From positions 847,291-911,290 of the forward strand of contig NZ_JAJAVQ010000002.1 of the NCBI RefSeq assembly GCF_020531985.1: a stretch of 64,000 nucleotides of DNA. Reading direction: 5' to 3'. The notes below the pieces were generated by a model. It was not told the DNA's origin and did not search any database. It saw only the letters and a program-made list of their open reading frames with translations. Position 1 is the first letter of the stretch, and every line of letters starts with the position of its first letter. The translations under genes and the position numbers were made by a program. Of the stretch, positions 27,566 through 36,455 are shown piece by piece. This DNA comes from Rheinheimera aquimaris. GTDB lineage: Bacteria; Pseudomonadota; Gammaproteobacteria; Enterobacterales; Alteromonadaceae.

Positions 27566-28213
27566 ATGGCAAATGCATCCGGACGCCCCTTGTCTGCTGA
27601 CGACACTCAAAGCCGAGAGCGTTTATTGTGCGCTGCGCGCGGCCAATTCAGTAAGCGTGGTTATGCTGCGACAACTACCCGCGATATTGCCAGAGTAGCA
27701 GGCATAAACCCGGCCATGATCCGTTATTACTTTAATAACAAAGCCGGTTTGTTTCAGGCCGTGTTGCACGAGACTATTCAGCCGATGCTGAGCCTGATGC
27801 ACTCTGCGCCGATGCAAAGTGAGCAGCCGGATATGCTGGCGCTGGTGCAGCAGTATCATCGTATGATGGCGCCGTATCCTGAGCTGCCGCGCATGATCTT
27901 TCGTGCGTTGCATAACCCGGCCTCGGCTGAGTATCAGATGGTGAATGATACCTTTAACAGCGTGATCCGCTCTGCGGTTGAACACTTGCTGGCTCAGATG
28001 GCAAAAGGCGCCGCGCAGGCCAGCGCTGCTCAGCGCCAGGCGCTGGTTATCAGTGCACTGGCACTGGCGGTGTTTCCGTTTTTAATACCGGATGTGGTGC
28101 GGCAGATCTTGCAGTTCAGTGCTACGCCCGACGAGCTGGCGGCAATCGCCAGTTGTGCCGCACCGCTGTTTGCCTGCGCGGTATCCGATACGGCCGGAGG
28201 TCAGCATGCGTAA
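27566..28213 (+). CDS. TetR/AcrR-family repressor of the downstream export operon
   Basis: The 215-residue protein has an N-terminal helix-turn-helix (residues 18-62): RLLCAARGQFSKRGYAATTTRDIARVAGINPAMIRYYFNNKAGLF, typical of the YbhR/CecR neighbourhood regulators, followed by a helical ligand domain. Its stop overlaps the start of the HlyD-like gene by eight bases, so it leads a four-gene operon. It presumably represses that operon in the absence of an inducer. Confidence 0.9.
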   Translation: MANASGRPLSADDTQSRERLLCAARGQFSKRGYAATTTRDIARVAGINPAMIRYYFNNKAGLFQAVLHETIQPMLSLMHSAPMQSEQPDMLALVQQYHRMMAPYPELPRMIFRALHNPASAEYQMVNDTFNSVIRSAVEHLLAQMAKGAAQASAAQRQALVISALALAVFPFLIPDVVRQILQFSATPDELAAIASCAAPLFACAVSDTAGGQHA

Positions 28214-29144
28214 GCTACTGCTATTGAGTATGGTGATTGCTCTGTGCGCCTGTCAGGGGCAGGAGCCCAAAGCTGCCTTTGGTACTGTAGAGCGCGAAGT
28301 GGTACTGGTTACTGCCGCTGCCGATGGCCTGATCACTGATGTGACCGTAAAAAAAGGTGAGCAGGTAACGGCAGGCCAACTGCTGGTGCAGCAGGAAACC
28401 ACAGAGCAGCGGTTGTTGCTGGCACAAGTGCAGGCTGAACTTGCCGCTGCGCAGGCAAAGCTGGAACTGATGCAGCTGGGCAGCCGCACCGAGCAACGTG
28501 AACTGGCTAAAGCGAACCTGGCAAGGGCCGAGGCAAAACTGGTTGACGCCAGGTTAACCCAGCGGCGGCAGGCAGAATTATTGGCGCAGCAGTTAAATTC
28601 GCAATCCGCTGTGCAGCAGGCTGATGCAGCACTTGCGGTAGCGCTGGCGGAACAGCGGGCAGCACAGCAGCAACTGGCTGAAACACTGGCCGGTAACCGG
28701 CAACAGGATATCGAGCAAGCGTCCTGGCAGGTTGCGCAGCTCAAGGCAAGGGAAGAGCAGTTGCAGTGGCAACTGCAGCAAAGCAGTACCTATGCTGGTC
28801 GCGATGGTGTTATTGACGATGTGCTGCGTTACCAGGGGGAGCGTGTGCAGCCAGGCAGCACTCTGATGACGCTGGCGGTGTCTGATACTGCATACGCCAG
28901 GGTGTATTTACCCGCCAGTGCTATTGCACACTGGCAAGTCGGGCAGCAGCTGAGTGTCTGGTTGCAAGGCCGTGAAACAGCGCTTAGTGGTACTGTGCGT
29001 TATATCAGCGCAGAGGCCGCTTTTACGCCGCATTTTGCATTGCATCAGCAAGAGCGCAGCCGGCTGGTGTATCTGACTGAAATCAGCCTGACAGACAGTA
29101 AAGATCTTATCAGCGGCACGCCGGTGCGGGTTGAACTGCCATGA
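28206..29144 (+). CDS. HlyD/YbhG-type periplasmic adaptor lipoprotein
   Basis: The 312-residue protein begins with a lipoprotein signal and lipobox (ALCAC, lipidated Cys). It has a split biotinyl-lipoyl-like hairpin (residues about 35-65: VTAAADGLITDVTVKKGEQVTAG), a long alpha-helical hairpin of heptad-like Ala/Gln/Leu residues (70-190) and a beta-barrel domain. This is a membrane-fusion adaptor for an ABC exporter. The start was moved to this ATG because a longer frame overlaps the TetR gene. It overlaps the ATPase gene by four bases. Confidence 0.9.
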   Translation: MRKLLLLSMVIALCACQGQEPKAAFGTVEREVVLVTAAADGLITDVTVKKGEQVTAGQLLVQQETTEQRLLLAQVQAELAAAQAKLELMQLGSRTEQRELAKANLARAEAKLVDARLTQRRQAELLAQQLNSQSAVQQADAALAVALAEQRAAQQQLAETLAGNRQQDIEQASWQVAQLKAREEQLQWQLQQSSTYAGRDGVIDDVLRYQGERVQPGSTLMTLAVSDTAYARVYLPASAIAHWQVGQQLSVWLQGRETALSGTVRYISAEAAFTPHFALHQQERSRLVYLTEISLTDSKDLISGTPVRVELP

Positions 29145-30073
29145 CTGAGATCGTGATTGAAACCCGTGGCCTGACCAAATACTTCGGCGATTATTGCGCG
29201 GTAAATAACCTCGATCTTAGCATTCGCCGTGGTGCTATTTATGGTTTTCTCGGGCCGAATGGCTGCGGTAAGTCGACCACTATGCGGTTATTAACCGGGC
29301 TATTAACACCCTGCGCCGGTGAAGTGCGGGTGCTGGGCAATGAACTGCCGCAACAAGCCGAAGCACTGCGGCGCAAAATCGGCTATATGACACAGAAATT
29401 TTCACTGTACGACAACCTGAGCGTAATGGAAAACCTGCAGTTCGTAGCGCAAATTTATGGCCTGACAAAACGGCAAAGCCCGCAGCGGATAGCACAGCTA
29501 TTGGCGTTATATCATCTTGAAGATAAGCAGAAAGTACGCGCCGGCGCCTTAAGTGGTGGGCAGAAACAGCGCCTGGCCTTGGCTGCTGCCACCTTGCATG
29601 AACCACCATTACTGCTGCTGGATGAACCGACATCAGCGGTGGATCCGGAGAACCGGCGAGAATTCTGGGAACGGTTATTTGATCTCAGTGACGCGGGTAC
29701 CACGATATTAGTGTCTACGCACTATATGGATGAGGCAGAGCGCTGCCACGGCCTGGCCATTCTTGAGCTTGGCCAAAAGCGCGCTGATGCCAGCCCGCAG
29801 CAACTGATGCGCCAGCTTAAAGCCAGTGTGTTTTTATTACAGGGCGACAACCTGCGCCAGTTAGGCAAACAGCTGGCACCAATGTCTGAGGTGATTTCTA
29901 CCGCTCAGATTGGCAATACGTTGCGGGTGCTGCTGGCCCCAGCGCTGGCTGAACCACAACAGTGGCTGCAGCGGCAACTGCCGGGCACTTCGCTGCAGCG
30001 GGTAGAGCCGAATCTGGAAGATGTGTTTGTTGCGACAACCGGAGTGGGTTATGCCAAGTCTGCGCAGAATTAA
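29141..30073 (+). CDS. ABC exporter ATP-binding protein
   Basis: The 310-residue ATPase carries Walker A GPNGCGKSTT, Q-loop YMTQKFSLYDNLS, signature LSGGQKQRL, Walker B LLLLDEPTSAVDP and H-loop STHYMD. It is of the YbhF/CcmA-type that energises drug or solute export. A single ATP-binding domain is present, unlike E. coli YbhF which carries two. The C-terminal 80 residues form the small beta domain seen in this subfamily. Confidence 0.93.
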   Translation: MTEIVIETRGLTKYFGDYCAVNNLDLSIRRGAIYGFLGPNGCGKSTTMRLLTGLLTPCAGEVRVLGNELPQQAEALRRKIGYMTQKFSLYDNLSVMENLQFVAQIYGLTKRQSPQRIAQLLALYHLEDKQKVRAGALSGGQKQRLALAAATLHEPPLLLLDEPTSAVDPENRREFWERLFDLSDAGTTILVSTHYMDEAERCHGLAILELGQKRADASPQQLMRQLKASVFLLQGDNLRQLGKQLAPMSEVISTAQIGNTLRVLLAPALAEPQQWLQRQLPGTSLQRVEPNLEDVFVATTGVGYAKSAQN

Positions 30074-31166
30074 TGCCATTATGTTTAAAGAGTTGCGTCA
30101 ACTGGCCCGCGACAGAATCACTTTTGCCATGATAGTGATGATACCGCTGATTCAGCTGGTGCTATTTGGCTATGCCATTAATACCGACGTGCGGCAGGTA
30201 CCGTCTGCGGTGGTCGATTTGGCGGGTACAGCACAAAGCCGGCAGCTGATATATGACCTGGAAGCGTCGCAGGTTGTGCAGTTTAGCCACCGCTTTGACA
30301 GCGTCGTGCAAGCCGAGCAGGCAATGACCAGTGGCGTGGTGGCCGCCGTGCTGGTGCTACCGGCTGATTTTCAGCGCAGGTTAGCACTGCGGCAACAAGG
30401 TGTGCTGCTACAGCCTGTTGCGCAGTGGATCACAGACGGCAGCGACCCTTTACTAAGCGGTGCTGTAAGTGTGCTTAGTCAGTTGCCACTCACTCTGCAG
30501 GGGATCGATAGCAGTAACAACCCCGCAGCAGTAATGCAGGTAGTGCGTTATTTTAACCCTGAGCAGCGTACAGCCGTGAATATAGTGCCGGGATTAATTG
30601 CTGTTATCCTGACGATGACAATGGTGTTGTTTACCTCGGCAGCGGTGGTAAGGGAGCGTGAGCAGGGTAATATGGAGTTTCTGATCACCACGCCGATGCA
30701 ACCGCTGGAGCTGATGCTGGGGAAAATTGTGCCTTATATTGCCGTAGGCTGCATTCAAACCGGCATCATACTCGGCCTGGGGCATCTGTTGTTTGCGGTG
30801 CCATTACCGTTGCATTGGTTGTCACTGCTGGTGGTAACGCTGCTGTTTATTCTGGCCAGCCTGACGTTAGGGCTGATTATTTCGACCCGTGCCACCACGC
30901 AATTGCAGGCGATGCAGGTGACGGTGTTTATCTTATTGCCGTCTATATTGCTGTCGGGTTTTATGTTTCCTTATGCGGCTATGCCGTTGGCCGCGCAGTG
31001 GCTGGCAGAAGTACTGCCCGCGACACATTTTGTGCGGATGATACGTGCCGTAGTGCTGCGCGATGCGCAGTGGTGGACGCTCAGCTACGATGTGGTGTAT
31101 CTGGCTGGCTTTACGCTGGTTGGCTTAGTTATCGCCACGCTGCGCTTTAAAAAGCGGTTGGATTAA
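30051..31166 (+). CDS. ABC-2 type permease
   Basis: The 371-residue membrane protein has one N-terminal helix (FAMIVMIPLIQLVLFGYAIN), a periplasmic domain of about 130 residues (residues 45-170) and five more helices with the ABC-2 motif TREREQGNMEFLITTPMQPLELMLGKI. It is a YbhR/YbhS-like half-transporter and would homodimerise. GGAG six bases upstream fixes the ATG at 30051, inside the end of the ATPase gene (23-base overlap). Confidence 0.92.
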   Translation: MPSLRRINAIMFKELRQLARDRITFAMIVMIPLIQLVLFGYAINTDVRQVPSAVVDLAGTAQSRQLIYDLEASQVVQFSHRFDSVVQAEQAMTSGVVAAVLVLPADFQRRLALRQQGVLLQPVAQWITDGSDPLLSGAVSVLSQLPLTLQGIDSSNNPAAVMQVVRYFNPEQRTAVNIVPGLIAVILTMTMVLFTSAAVVREREQGNMEFLITTPMQPLELMLGKIVPYIAVGCIQTGIILGLGHLLFAVPLPLHWLSLLVVTLLFILASLTLGLIISTRATTQLQAMQVTVFILLPSILLSGFMFPYAAMPLAAQWLAEVLPATHFVRMIRAVVLRDAQWWTLSYDVVYLAGFTLVGLVIATLRFKKRLD

Positions 31167-31187
31167 CGCAGCTTTTGTTTAAGCAGG

Positions 31188-32345
31188 CTACAGCTGGTGA
31201 AAACTGACTACAGCGTTCCGGCCACTCTGCTTGGCCTGATACAGCGCGGTGTCGGCCTGTTCTATCAGAGTGTCAGGCTCAGTAAACTGGTGGGTACTGC
31301 TGACACCGATACTGACTGTCATTTGTATCAGCTGCCCGGCTGTAAGCGGGTTGGCTTCAATCGCATTCTTTAATCTGTTGGCAATCAGCAAGACGGTGTC
31401 TTCTGATGTGTCCGGCAGGCAAATCAGAAATTCCTCGCCACCATAGCGGAATAGCAGGTCGTAATCGCGTAATTGCTGGCTGGCAATGTCTACCACGTGT
31501 TGTATTGCCTTATCGCCAGCTCTGTGGCCAAAGGTATCATTCACCTGTTTAAAATAATCGATATCAAACATCAATATGCTTAACGTGGTGTGGTTGCGCT
31601 CTGTCCGGTTCAGCTCGGCCAGTAAACGTGGTGACAGGGAGCGGCGGTTTAGTAATCCGGTCAGGGCATCGCGTTCGGAAATATGCAGTAAGGCCAGCCG
31701 CTGTTGCGAATGGCTTAACATTATAACACAGCCAAACACCAGTATAGCAAAGGCAGTCAGGCTAAAATAACCAACACTGTGGATCAGCGCACTGTAATGG
31801 GTCTGCACCAGCTGATAGTGTTCGGCCAGCATGTAAGCCGAGCGCAGAATAAACTGGATGATATTAAAGGCAAATACGCCGATAAATGCCAGATACACCG
31901 GGCCTAGTTCGGTATCACGGTGTCGTGACAACATACGGATGCTCCACAGGTTAAGCATGATAACCGGCGGAATAGCTAACAGCATGCGATTGGCAATGGT
32001 TGCAGCGGCAAAGTCGCTCAGCTGTGCCAGATAAAGTGGAACAATTGCCAACAGTAACCACTGCCGTTTCCCCGGTAACTGTAAATGGCGGTGAATACCG
32101 CAGGCCAGGGCCAGATGGGCACCAACACTGCTGGTATTAGACAGCGCCGGGCTCAGCCAGTACGGCACTGCATGGGTTGTGAAGCTAAAGGCGCTGATCA
32201 GTGCATTTAGCAGCATAAAAATGGCTGCCAGAATAAAGTAACGCTGATACCTAAGCTGGCGCTCTGCTTTATATTGCAGCGCCAGTAAGATAGTAAAAGT
32301 GCAGGCAATAAACACATTTACATAGGTGAGCGTCAGTACATCCAT
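31188..32345 (-). CDS. Membrane diguanylate cyclase (GGDEF)
   Basis: The 385-residue protein has a seven-helix-like membrane sensor (residues 1-200) and a GGDEF domain: DALTGLLNRRSL, FDIDYFKQVNDTFGHRAGD and the active-site variant RYGGEEFLI. The inhibitory I-site RxxD is present as RDYD five residues before GGEEF, so product inhibition by c-di-GMP is expected. It should synthesise c-di-GMP from GTP in response to an unknown membrane signal. It is convergent with the export operon. Confidence 0.93.
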   Translation of the reverse strand: MDVLTLTYVNVFIACTFTILLALQYKAERQLRYQRYFILAAIFMLLNALISAFSFTTHAVPYWLSPALSNTSSVGAHLALACGIHRHLQLPGKRQWLLLAIVPLYLAQLSDFAAATIANRMLLAIPPVIMLNLWSIRMLSRHRDTELGPVYLAFIGVFAFNIIQFILRSAYMLAEHYQLVQTHYSALIHSVGYFSLTAFAILVFGCVIMLSHSQQRLALLHISERDALTGLLNRRSLSPRLLAELNRTERNHTTLSILMFDIDYFKQVNDTFGHRAGDKAIQHVVDIASQQLRDYDLLFRYGGEEFLICLPDTSEDTVLLIANRLKNAIEANPLTAGQLIQMTVSIGVSSTHQFTEPDTLIEQADTALYQAKQSGRNAVVSFHQL

Positions 32346-32416
32346 TATTATTTTTTAATCTGGCACCGGGCAAAGGGGGGGCAGAAAATAGCACAAAATT
32401 TCAGCAGCGGCAATTA

Positions 32417-32447
32417 CCCGGACAGGCAGTCAGACCAGCTGTCCGGG
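32417..32447 (-). terminator. Hairpin after the 32.4-kb gene, possible terminator
   Basis: CCCGGACAG and CTGTCCGGG form a perfect 9-bp hairpin with a 13-base loop, seven bases after the stop of the minus-strand gene ending at 32454. No T-tract follows, so Rho-independent termination is uncertain. Confidence 0.45.
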
Positions 32448-32453
32448 AGGTGA

Positions 32454-32969
32454 TTACGCCAAAGAGTAGGGTAAACCGTCTTTGCAGGTAAATTGCTTAT
32501 TACCTTTATGTGCACAGCTGACCTGACGGCCTGTCACCATGCTGAACCAGATGCAATCGGGCTCAGAGGTTTGCAGCTGGATATCATCAATGCTGGCCTT
32601 GTCCTGGCAGCCATTAATGCCACTGCGGTTTAAAATCAGCTCAACATGGCGACCATTATTGTTCAGCACGATAGAGCAGGGCGCTTCACGGTGGCCGCTT
32701 AAAGCCACAAACTGGGCCGGATTTTGTAACCCGCTGGTGCTGCCGTCGGCAAAAAATGCCAGCAGTTGCTGGTAATACACCACGTAGCTGCATACGTCTT
32801 TATGCGAGCCTTGCTGCAGCGGAAAGGTTTTATCTAAAAAGCCTTTAGAGTAGTCCATCACCTGCTTAACGTGGCGCTGATTCAGCTCGTTAATCACGCT
32901 AAGCTCGGTCGCCATCCAGGCGGTTTGGCTCTGTGATGGGGTGCTGTGTTGTTGGGCCAGTGTTGTCAT
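32454..32969 (-). CDS. Hypothetical protein, possible phasin-like N-terminus
   Basis: I do not recognise this 171-residue soluble protein. The N-terminal 60 residues are helical, with ELSVINELNQRHVKQVMDYSKG, a look shared with phasin-type helices, while the C-terminal half is beta-like with four or five cysteines (CSIVL, GCQDK, CIWF, SCAHKGN, FTCKDG). GAGG upstream supports the start. It is divergent from the DUF3612-type regulator with a 325-base structured spacer, so co-regulation is possible. Confidence 0.65.
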   Translation of the reverse strand: MTTLAQQHSTPSQSQTAWMATELSVINELNQRHVKQVMDYSKGFLDKTFPLQQGSHKDVCSYVVYYQQLLAFFADGSTSGLQNPAQFVALSGHREAPCSIVLNNNGRHVELILNRSGINGCQDKASIDDIQLQTSEPDCIWFSMVTGRQVSCAHKGNKQFTCKDGLPYSLA

Positions 32970-33053
32970 GATGTCATCCTCGTCTCTTTTTTGTCGGGTA
33001 CTTTGTTGTACAACCGATATTCAGCTACTGCCATGCTCGGTGCAGCGGGATTT

Positions 33054-33142
33054 CAGGCAATCCTGCCTTCAATCTGGCGGACCTGCTGGAGCAGGTCACA
33101 TTCGTTCCTGACGAATGTGGTGTCCGCCTTCGCTATCGCGAA
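33054..33142. repeat. Cluster of hairpins (three-way-junction-like element)
   Basis: In the 325-base gap 32970-33294 there are four nested or adjacent stems. They are AGGCA-ATCC-TGCCT (33055-33068); an outer GGCGGAC/GTCCGCC pair (33076-33082 with 33122-33128) enclosing CCTGCT-GG-AGCAGG (33082-33095) and CACATTCG-TTCCTGA-CGAATGTG (33097-33119); and TTCGC-TATC-GCGAA (33129-33142). The enclosing pair plus two internal hairpins forms a three-way junction. It could be a REP-like repeat or a leader RNA. Confidence 0.75.
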
Positions 33143-33272
33143 AGTGGTCTGCACCTGTGCTGTCAGCAGTTGAATATCTGTTCTCAGGGTCATCAGTGTT
33201 AAACGTCAGACCAGTTGCTATCGGTTAAAAACTAGTCTAGGCTAAAAATCAGCATAATTTCACAATAGAAAT

Positions 33273-33285
33273 TTCACAGTGTGAA
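33273..33285. promoter_or_regulatory. Palindrome before the XRE regulator, candidate autoregulatory operator
   Basis: TTCACA-G-TGTGAA is a perfect 6-bp palindrome centred 16 bases before the start of the downstream regulator; another TTTCACA lies 15 bases upstream. HTH_XRE regulators often bind such sites over their own promoter, so autoregulation is inferred. Confidence 0.5.
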
Positions 33286-33294
33286 TTTTACAAA

Positions 33295-34812
33295 ATGAAA
33301 CTAAACAAAAGCCTGCTCAGAAAGTCGCATTTTCTCGGTACAAAGATCAGAAACCTGAGAAAACGTAATAACTTAACCATGGAAGATCTGTCGACACGCT
33401 GCATCAGGGTAAACCCGGAACAGGCGCCGTCGGTGTCTTACTTATCGATGATTGAGCGTGGTAAACGAACGCCGGGTATTGAAATGCTGGAGGTCATTGC
33501 CGAAGTATTTCAAAAAGATCTGGACTGGTTTTTAGACGGAGAAGATGCCGGTGAAGACTTAACACCGGAAAAAGGCAGCCGTGGCGGCATCAGCGGCATG
33601 GCACTGGAGCCGGGTTTTTTGTTTTCTAACGACATTCTGCAGATTGCTATTCCGGAAATGCTGTCGCAAACCGGAACCAGTGGTAAGCAGTTTGCGCAGT
33701 TGTTGATCCGTGCGCATCAGGAGCATAACCAAAACCACTTTCCGGAGCTGGAGCGGGCAGCTGAGGAAGTGGGGCAAAAACGTATGCCACTGAGCGTAGA
33801 AGAACTGCTGGCAATAGTGAAACAACTGGGGTTAACGCTGCGCTGGTATGACGAAGCCCCAAAAGAGTTGCTGGACGAGCTGGGCGTACTGTCAAAAAAT
33901 GTCTCGACATCGTTTTTCAGTCCACCGGCGACATTGCACCTGAATAGCTTGTTAAAAGCTTATCCGACCCGGTTAAAGTACGAGCTGGCGGTACATATCG
34001 GCCATGCGGTGCTGCACAATAAAGACGGTGTTAAAAGCAGTATGACAGTGGGCGGCGCTCAGGATGATGAATTATCGCAATCTACTGCTGTGCAGCCGCA
34101 GGACATTTTGCATGCCTGGCGTGATTTTGAATCCAGCTTTTTTGCCGGCGCACTGCTGTGCCCCAAGTTGCCGTTTCGGCAGTTGCTGGACCGGCAGGGC
34201 TATGAAATCAGCTCTCACCTGCAAGCTGGTGTGTCGGCATCAGTCGCCATGCGCCGGATGACAGCCGTGTCGCCTTATACCCACTGGCATTATTTTGATG
34301 CTTATACGCCTGGCAAACTGAAAGCCGTGTACCGCGGCAATGGCATTCCGCTGCCGTGGGGCAATATGCGTAAAGTCGAAGATCCCTGTCAGCACTGGGC
34401 GGTATTTCGGATGTTTGATGTTGAAGGGGTAAACAGCAGTGCGCAGTTATCCTTGCTGGATGTAAACGGTGCGCCGCGTATTTATTGCTGTGAATCGACC
34501 AAGGTACAGGATCTGGCAGGCAATACGCATGTGTTGTGTGCTGGTATCGACTTAAACCCGGCTTTACTGGCGCAAGGGGTAGATGCCGATAGCATGGCGG
34601 GCGAGTTAAAGCAGCTTTGTGTGGGCAGCAGCGGTGGTGCTAAAGTGCCGAAAACCATTCAAACGGCGCTGACCAGTGTGGCGAATATTCTGAACATTAA
34701 CTGGGTCGCGCGCAGCCTGCAAAAACCGGCGCAGCTGATTTGTGCCCGCGGTAATAGTTGCCCGCGACAACCCAGTTGTTATCAGTGTGAGGGTTATGGC
34801 AGAACCACCTAA
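33295..34812 (+). CDS. XRE-family regulator, DUF3612/ScfR-like
   Basis: The 505-residue protein has an N-terminal lambda-repressor-type HTH (residues about 15-75, IRNLRKRNNLTMEDLSTRC and YLSMIERGKRTPGIEML). It continues with a degenerate metalloprotease-like segment LAVHIGHAVLHNKDG and ends in a Cys cluster CARGNSCPRQPSCYQC. This layout matches DUF3612 proteins and the wider short-chain fatty-acyl regulator group (RamB-like), which control acetate or propionate use. The target here is unknown because no glyoxylate or methylcitrate genes are adjacent. Confidence 0.8.
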   Translation: MKLNKSLLRKSHFLGTKIRNLRKRNNLTMEDLSTRCIRVNPEQAPSVSYLSMIERGKRTPGIEMLEVIAEVFQKDLDWFLDGEDAGEDLTPEKGSRGGISGMALEPGFLFSNDILQIAIPEMLSQTGTSGKQFAQLLIRAHQEHNQNHFPELERAAEEVGQKRMPLSVEELLAIVKQLGLTLRWYDEAPKELLDELGVLSKNVSTSFFSPPATLHLNSLLKAYPTRLKYELAVHIGHAVLHNKDGVKSSMTVGGAQDDELSQSTAVQPQDILHAWRDFESSFFAGALLCPKLPFRQLLDRQGYEISSHLQAGVSASVAMRRMTAVSPYTHWHYFDAYTPGKLKAVYRGNGIPLPWGNMRKVEDPCQHWAVFRMFDVEGVNSSAQLSLLDVNGAPRIYCCESTKVQDLAGNTHVLCAGIDLNPALLAQGVDADSMAGELKQLCVGSSGGAKVPKTIQTALTSVANILNINWVARSLQKPAQLICARGNSCPRQPSCYQCEGYGRTT

Positions 34813-34815
34813 CGA

Positions 34816-34912
34816 GAGCCGGTTTGCTCTAAGCTAACCGTTGCAGGCCAGGATGGCCGAATCGAGCCTACAGGGACGTATTTACGGCGTGTTAGCGTGA
34901 GCAAACCGGCTC
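34816..34912. repeat. Intergenic inverted-repeat element (palindromic repeat family)
   Basis: A 97-bp element is bounded by perfect 14-bp inverted repeats GAGCCGGTTTGCTC (34816-34829) and GAGCAAACCGGCTC (34899-34912), extended inwards by GCTAAC/GTTAGC (34833-34838 with 34891-34896). The interior has GGCC-AGGAT-GGCC and the sequence CTACAGGGACGTATTTACGG. From memory, similar 'CAGGGACGTA' intergenic repeats are widespread in gammaproteobacteria, but I cannot verify copies elsewhere. It starts four bases after the stop at 34812 and ends 20 bases before the convergent gene. Confidence 0.8.
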
Positions 34913-34932
34913 GATGCAAGAGCAACACACCG

Positions 34933-35427
34933 TCAGCGTAAGTTCTCACCCAGCAACTGCAGCTCTCCATCTAATAAAGACGTTAGCAGGGCTTTACCGC
35001 TGCTATCTACCTTAAACTGCCCATAGCGCGCGGCTTCGTAAACGGCGGCTGTACCCTCAGCAAAGAAAAAGCCATTTGGGCCAACACTGTAAATGCCATT
35101 ACGCTGGCGCAGTAACACACCAATCAAACCTTGCTGCTGTGGTAAATCGTTACTCAGGCTATGCAGGCTGGCAATACCCTGGTCAGACAGACTAAGCCAG
35201 ACGTATATGAACTTACCGGCTTCGTCCGGTAATTCACGGTCTATCGCATAAGCCAGCGCCATATAGTCACCCTGCATAATAGAGCGGGGGTCAACCGGTG
35301 CCAGCTGCAGTATCATGTCCTTGCCGCGGCTTAACGTGTGTTCAAAACGCCAGATAGCTGCTGTGGCGGCCAGCAGTATGATCAATAACGCTGCGCCAAT
35401 TGCCAGACGCTGTGTCGTGCGGTTCAT
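34933..35427 (-). CDS. GDYXXLXY-domain membrane protein
   Basis: The 164-residue protein has an N-terminal membrane helix and the family motif QGDYMALAYAI (GDYxxLxY) at about 52-62, preceded by LAPVDPRSIM. The remainder is a periplasmic beta domain. It is the third gene of a DUF2157-DUF4401-GDYXXLXY operon, a conserved but functionally uncharacterised membrane unit. Its start overlaps the upstream stop by four bases. Confidence 0.88.
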   Translation of the reverse strand: MNRTTQRLAIGAALLIILLAATAAIWRFEHTLSRGKDMILQLAPVDPRSIMQGDYMALAYAIDRELPDEAGKFIYVWLSLSDQGIASLHSLSNDLPQQQGLIGVLLRQRNGIYSVGPNGFFFAEGTAAVYEAARYGQFKVDSSGKALLTSLLDGELQLLGENLR

Positions 35428-36455
35428 GCAAACCTCCGCTGATAACGCTGCAGTAACAGCCAGGCAGCCAGCAGTACCAAACCACTTAATGCCAGAATGC
35501 CCGCTTTGTACAGCAGGGTAAGGTTCAGGCTGTAATAAAACTGACTGGTAGTAAACAGCATGCTAAGCAGGCATAGCCCATACCACAGCCTGCTACAACC
35601 ATAAAAACACGCCAGCATCAGCGCGGCACTTATCAGCAAGCCCGATGCGCTGTACAGCACAATACTCAGCAACAGCGCCATGCTAAGCAGCGCCAGCCGG
35701 CTTGGCACTGTGGCCTGGCGGCTTAGCCAAAACACTGAACTGATAAACATTATTGCGCCTGAGATACTGTAAAAAGCTGAGGCATAGGCGGCAGTATTTT
35801 CCAGCCAGAGCAGATTGTCGAACCAGAACAGGCTCTGGCCGGATATTGCCAGTAGCAATGCCGCTAAGGTAGCAACCTCCAGCATACTTTTTACGGTTTG
35901 CGCATAGCGCCAGCGAGCCCAGTGTTGTCTGTTGTACCACAGCAAAACAGCAGTGGCAGTGAGACTGGCGCCAGAGACTGATAACACAACCGGAGAGGTA
36001 ATAAGCGACAGCAGACAAGCCAGCGCAATACTGATACTAAGCCGCTGATGTAATGGTGTTAACGGGCTGAACAACAGTAATACAGCGATTACAGCGCAGC
36101 TGTATCGTGCCACGTCATCATTGAATAAGTCATAGCTGACGTACACCAGCATGCCCTGGCCGGCCAGCGCAACAGCAACAGACATCTGTTGCAAGAACTC
36201 CAGCGGCTTTACTGCCAGCCAGATAGCGGCACTGATTAACAGCAAGGCAATGACAGCCCTGACCGCATTATGATCCGCCAGTGCCAACACCGGGCCGATA
36301 AAAGAGCTGATGATCAGCAATGAGGCTATCCAGGCCGCGATAGCCAGTAAAATCTGCAACCACCAGGGGCTGGCACTGCGTTGCAGTTGCCCTGCCGTTG
36401 TCTGGTTAATAATACCGGCTTGTTGTAATTGCAGTGCCAGTTCAGTCTGATTCAT
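35424..36455 (-). CDS. DUF4401 polytopic membrane protein
   Basis: The 343-residue protein starts with a short soluble segment (MNQTELALQLQQAGIINQ) and then has about ten hydrophobic segments up to the C-terminal LLAAWLLLQRYQRRF. It belongs to the DUF4401 group by neighbourhood and topology. Both gene junctions in the operon are 4-base ATGA-type overlaps, which implies a stoichiometric complex. The function is unknown. Confidence 0.85.
   Translation of the reverse strand: MNQTELALQLQQAGIINQTTAGQLQRSASPWWLQILLAIAAWIASLLIISSFIGPVLALADHNAVRAVIALLLISAAIWLAVKPLEFLQQMSVAVALAGQGMLVYVSYDLFNDDVARYSCAVIAVLLLFSPLTPLHQRLSISIALACLLSLITSPVVLSVSGASLTATAVLLWYNRQHWARWRYAQTVKSMLEVATLAALLLAISGQSLFWFDNLLWLENTAAYASAFYSISGAIMFISSVFWLSRQATVPSRLALLSMALLLSIVLYSASGLLISAALMLACFYGCSRLWYGLCLLSMLFTTSQFYYSLNLTLLYKAGILALSGLVLLAAWLLLQRYQRRFA

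Noticed and set aside
28206..31166. Drug-specific assignment of the HlyD-ABC operon (e.g. named ybhGFSR orthologues)
   Set aside because: Layout resembles ybhGFSR, but only one permease and a single-domain ATPase are present, so naming the orthologues would overstate the evidence.
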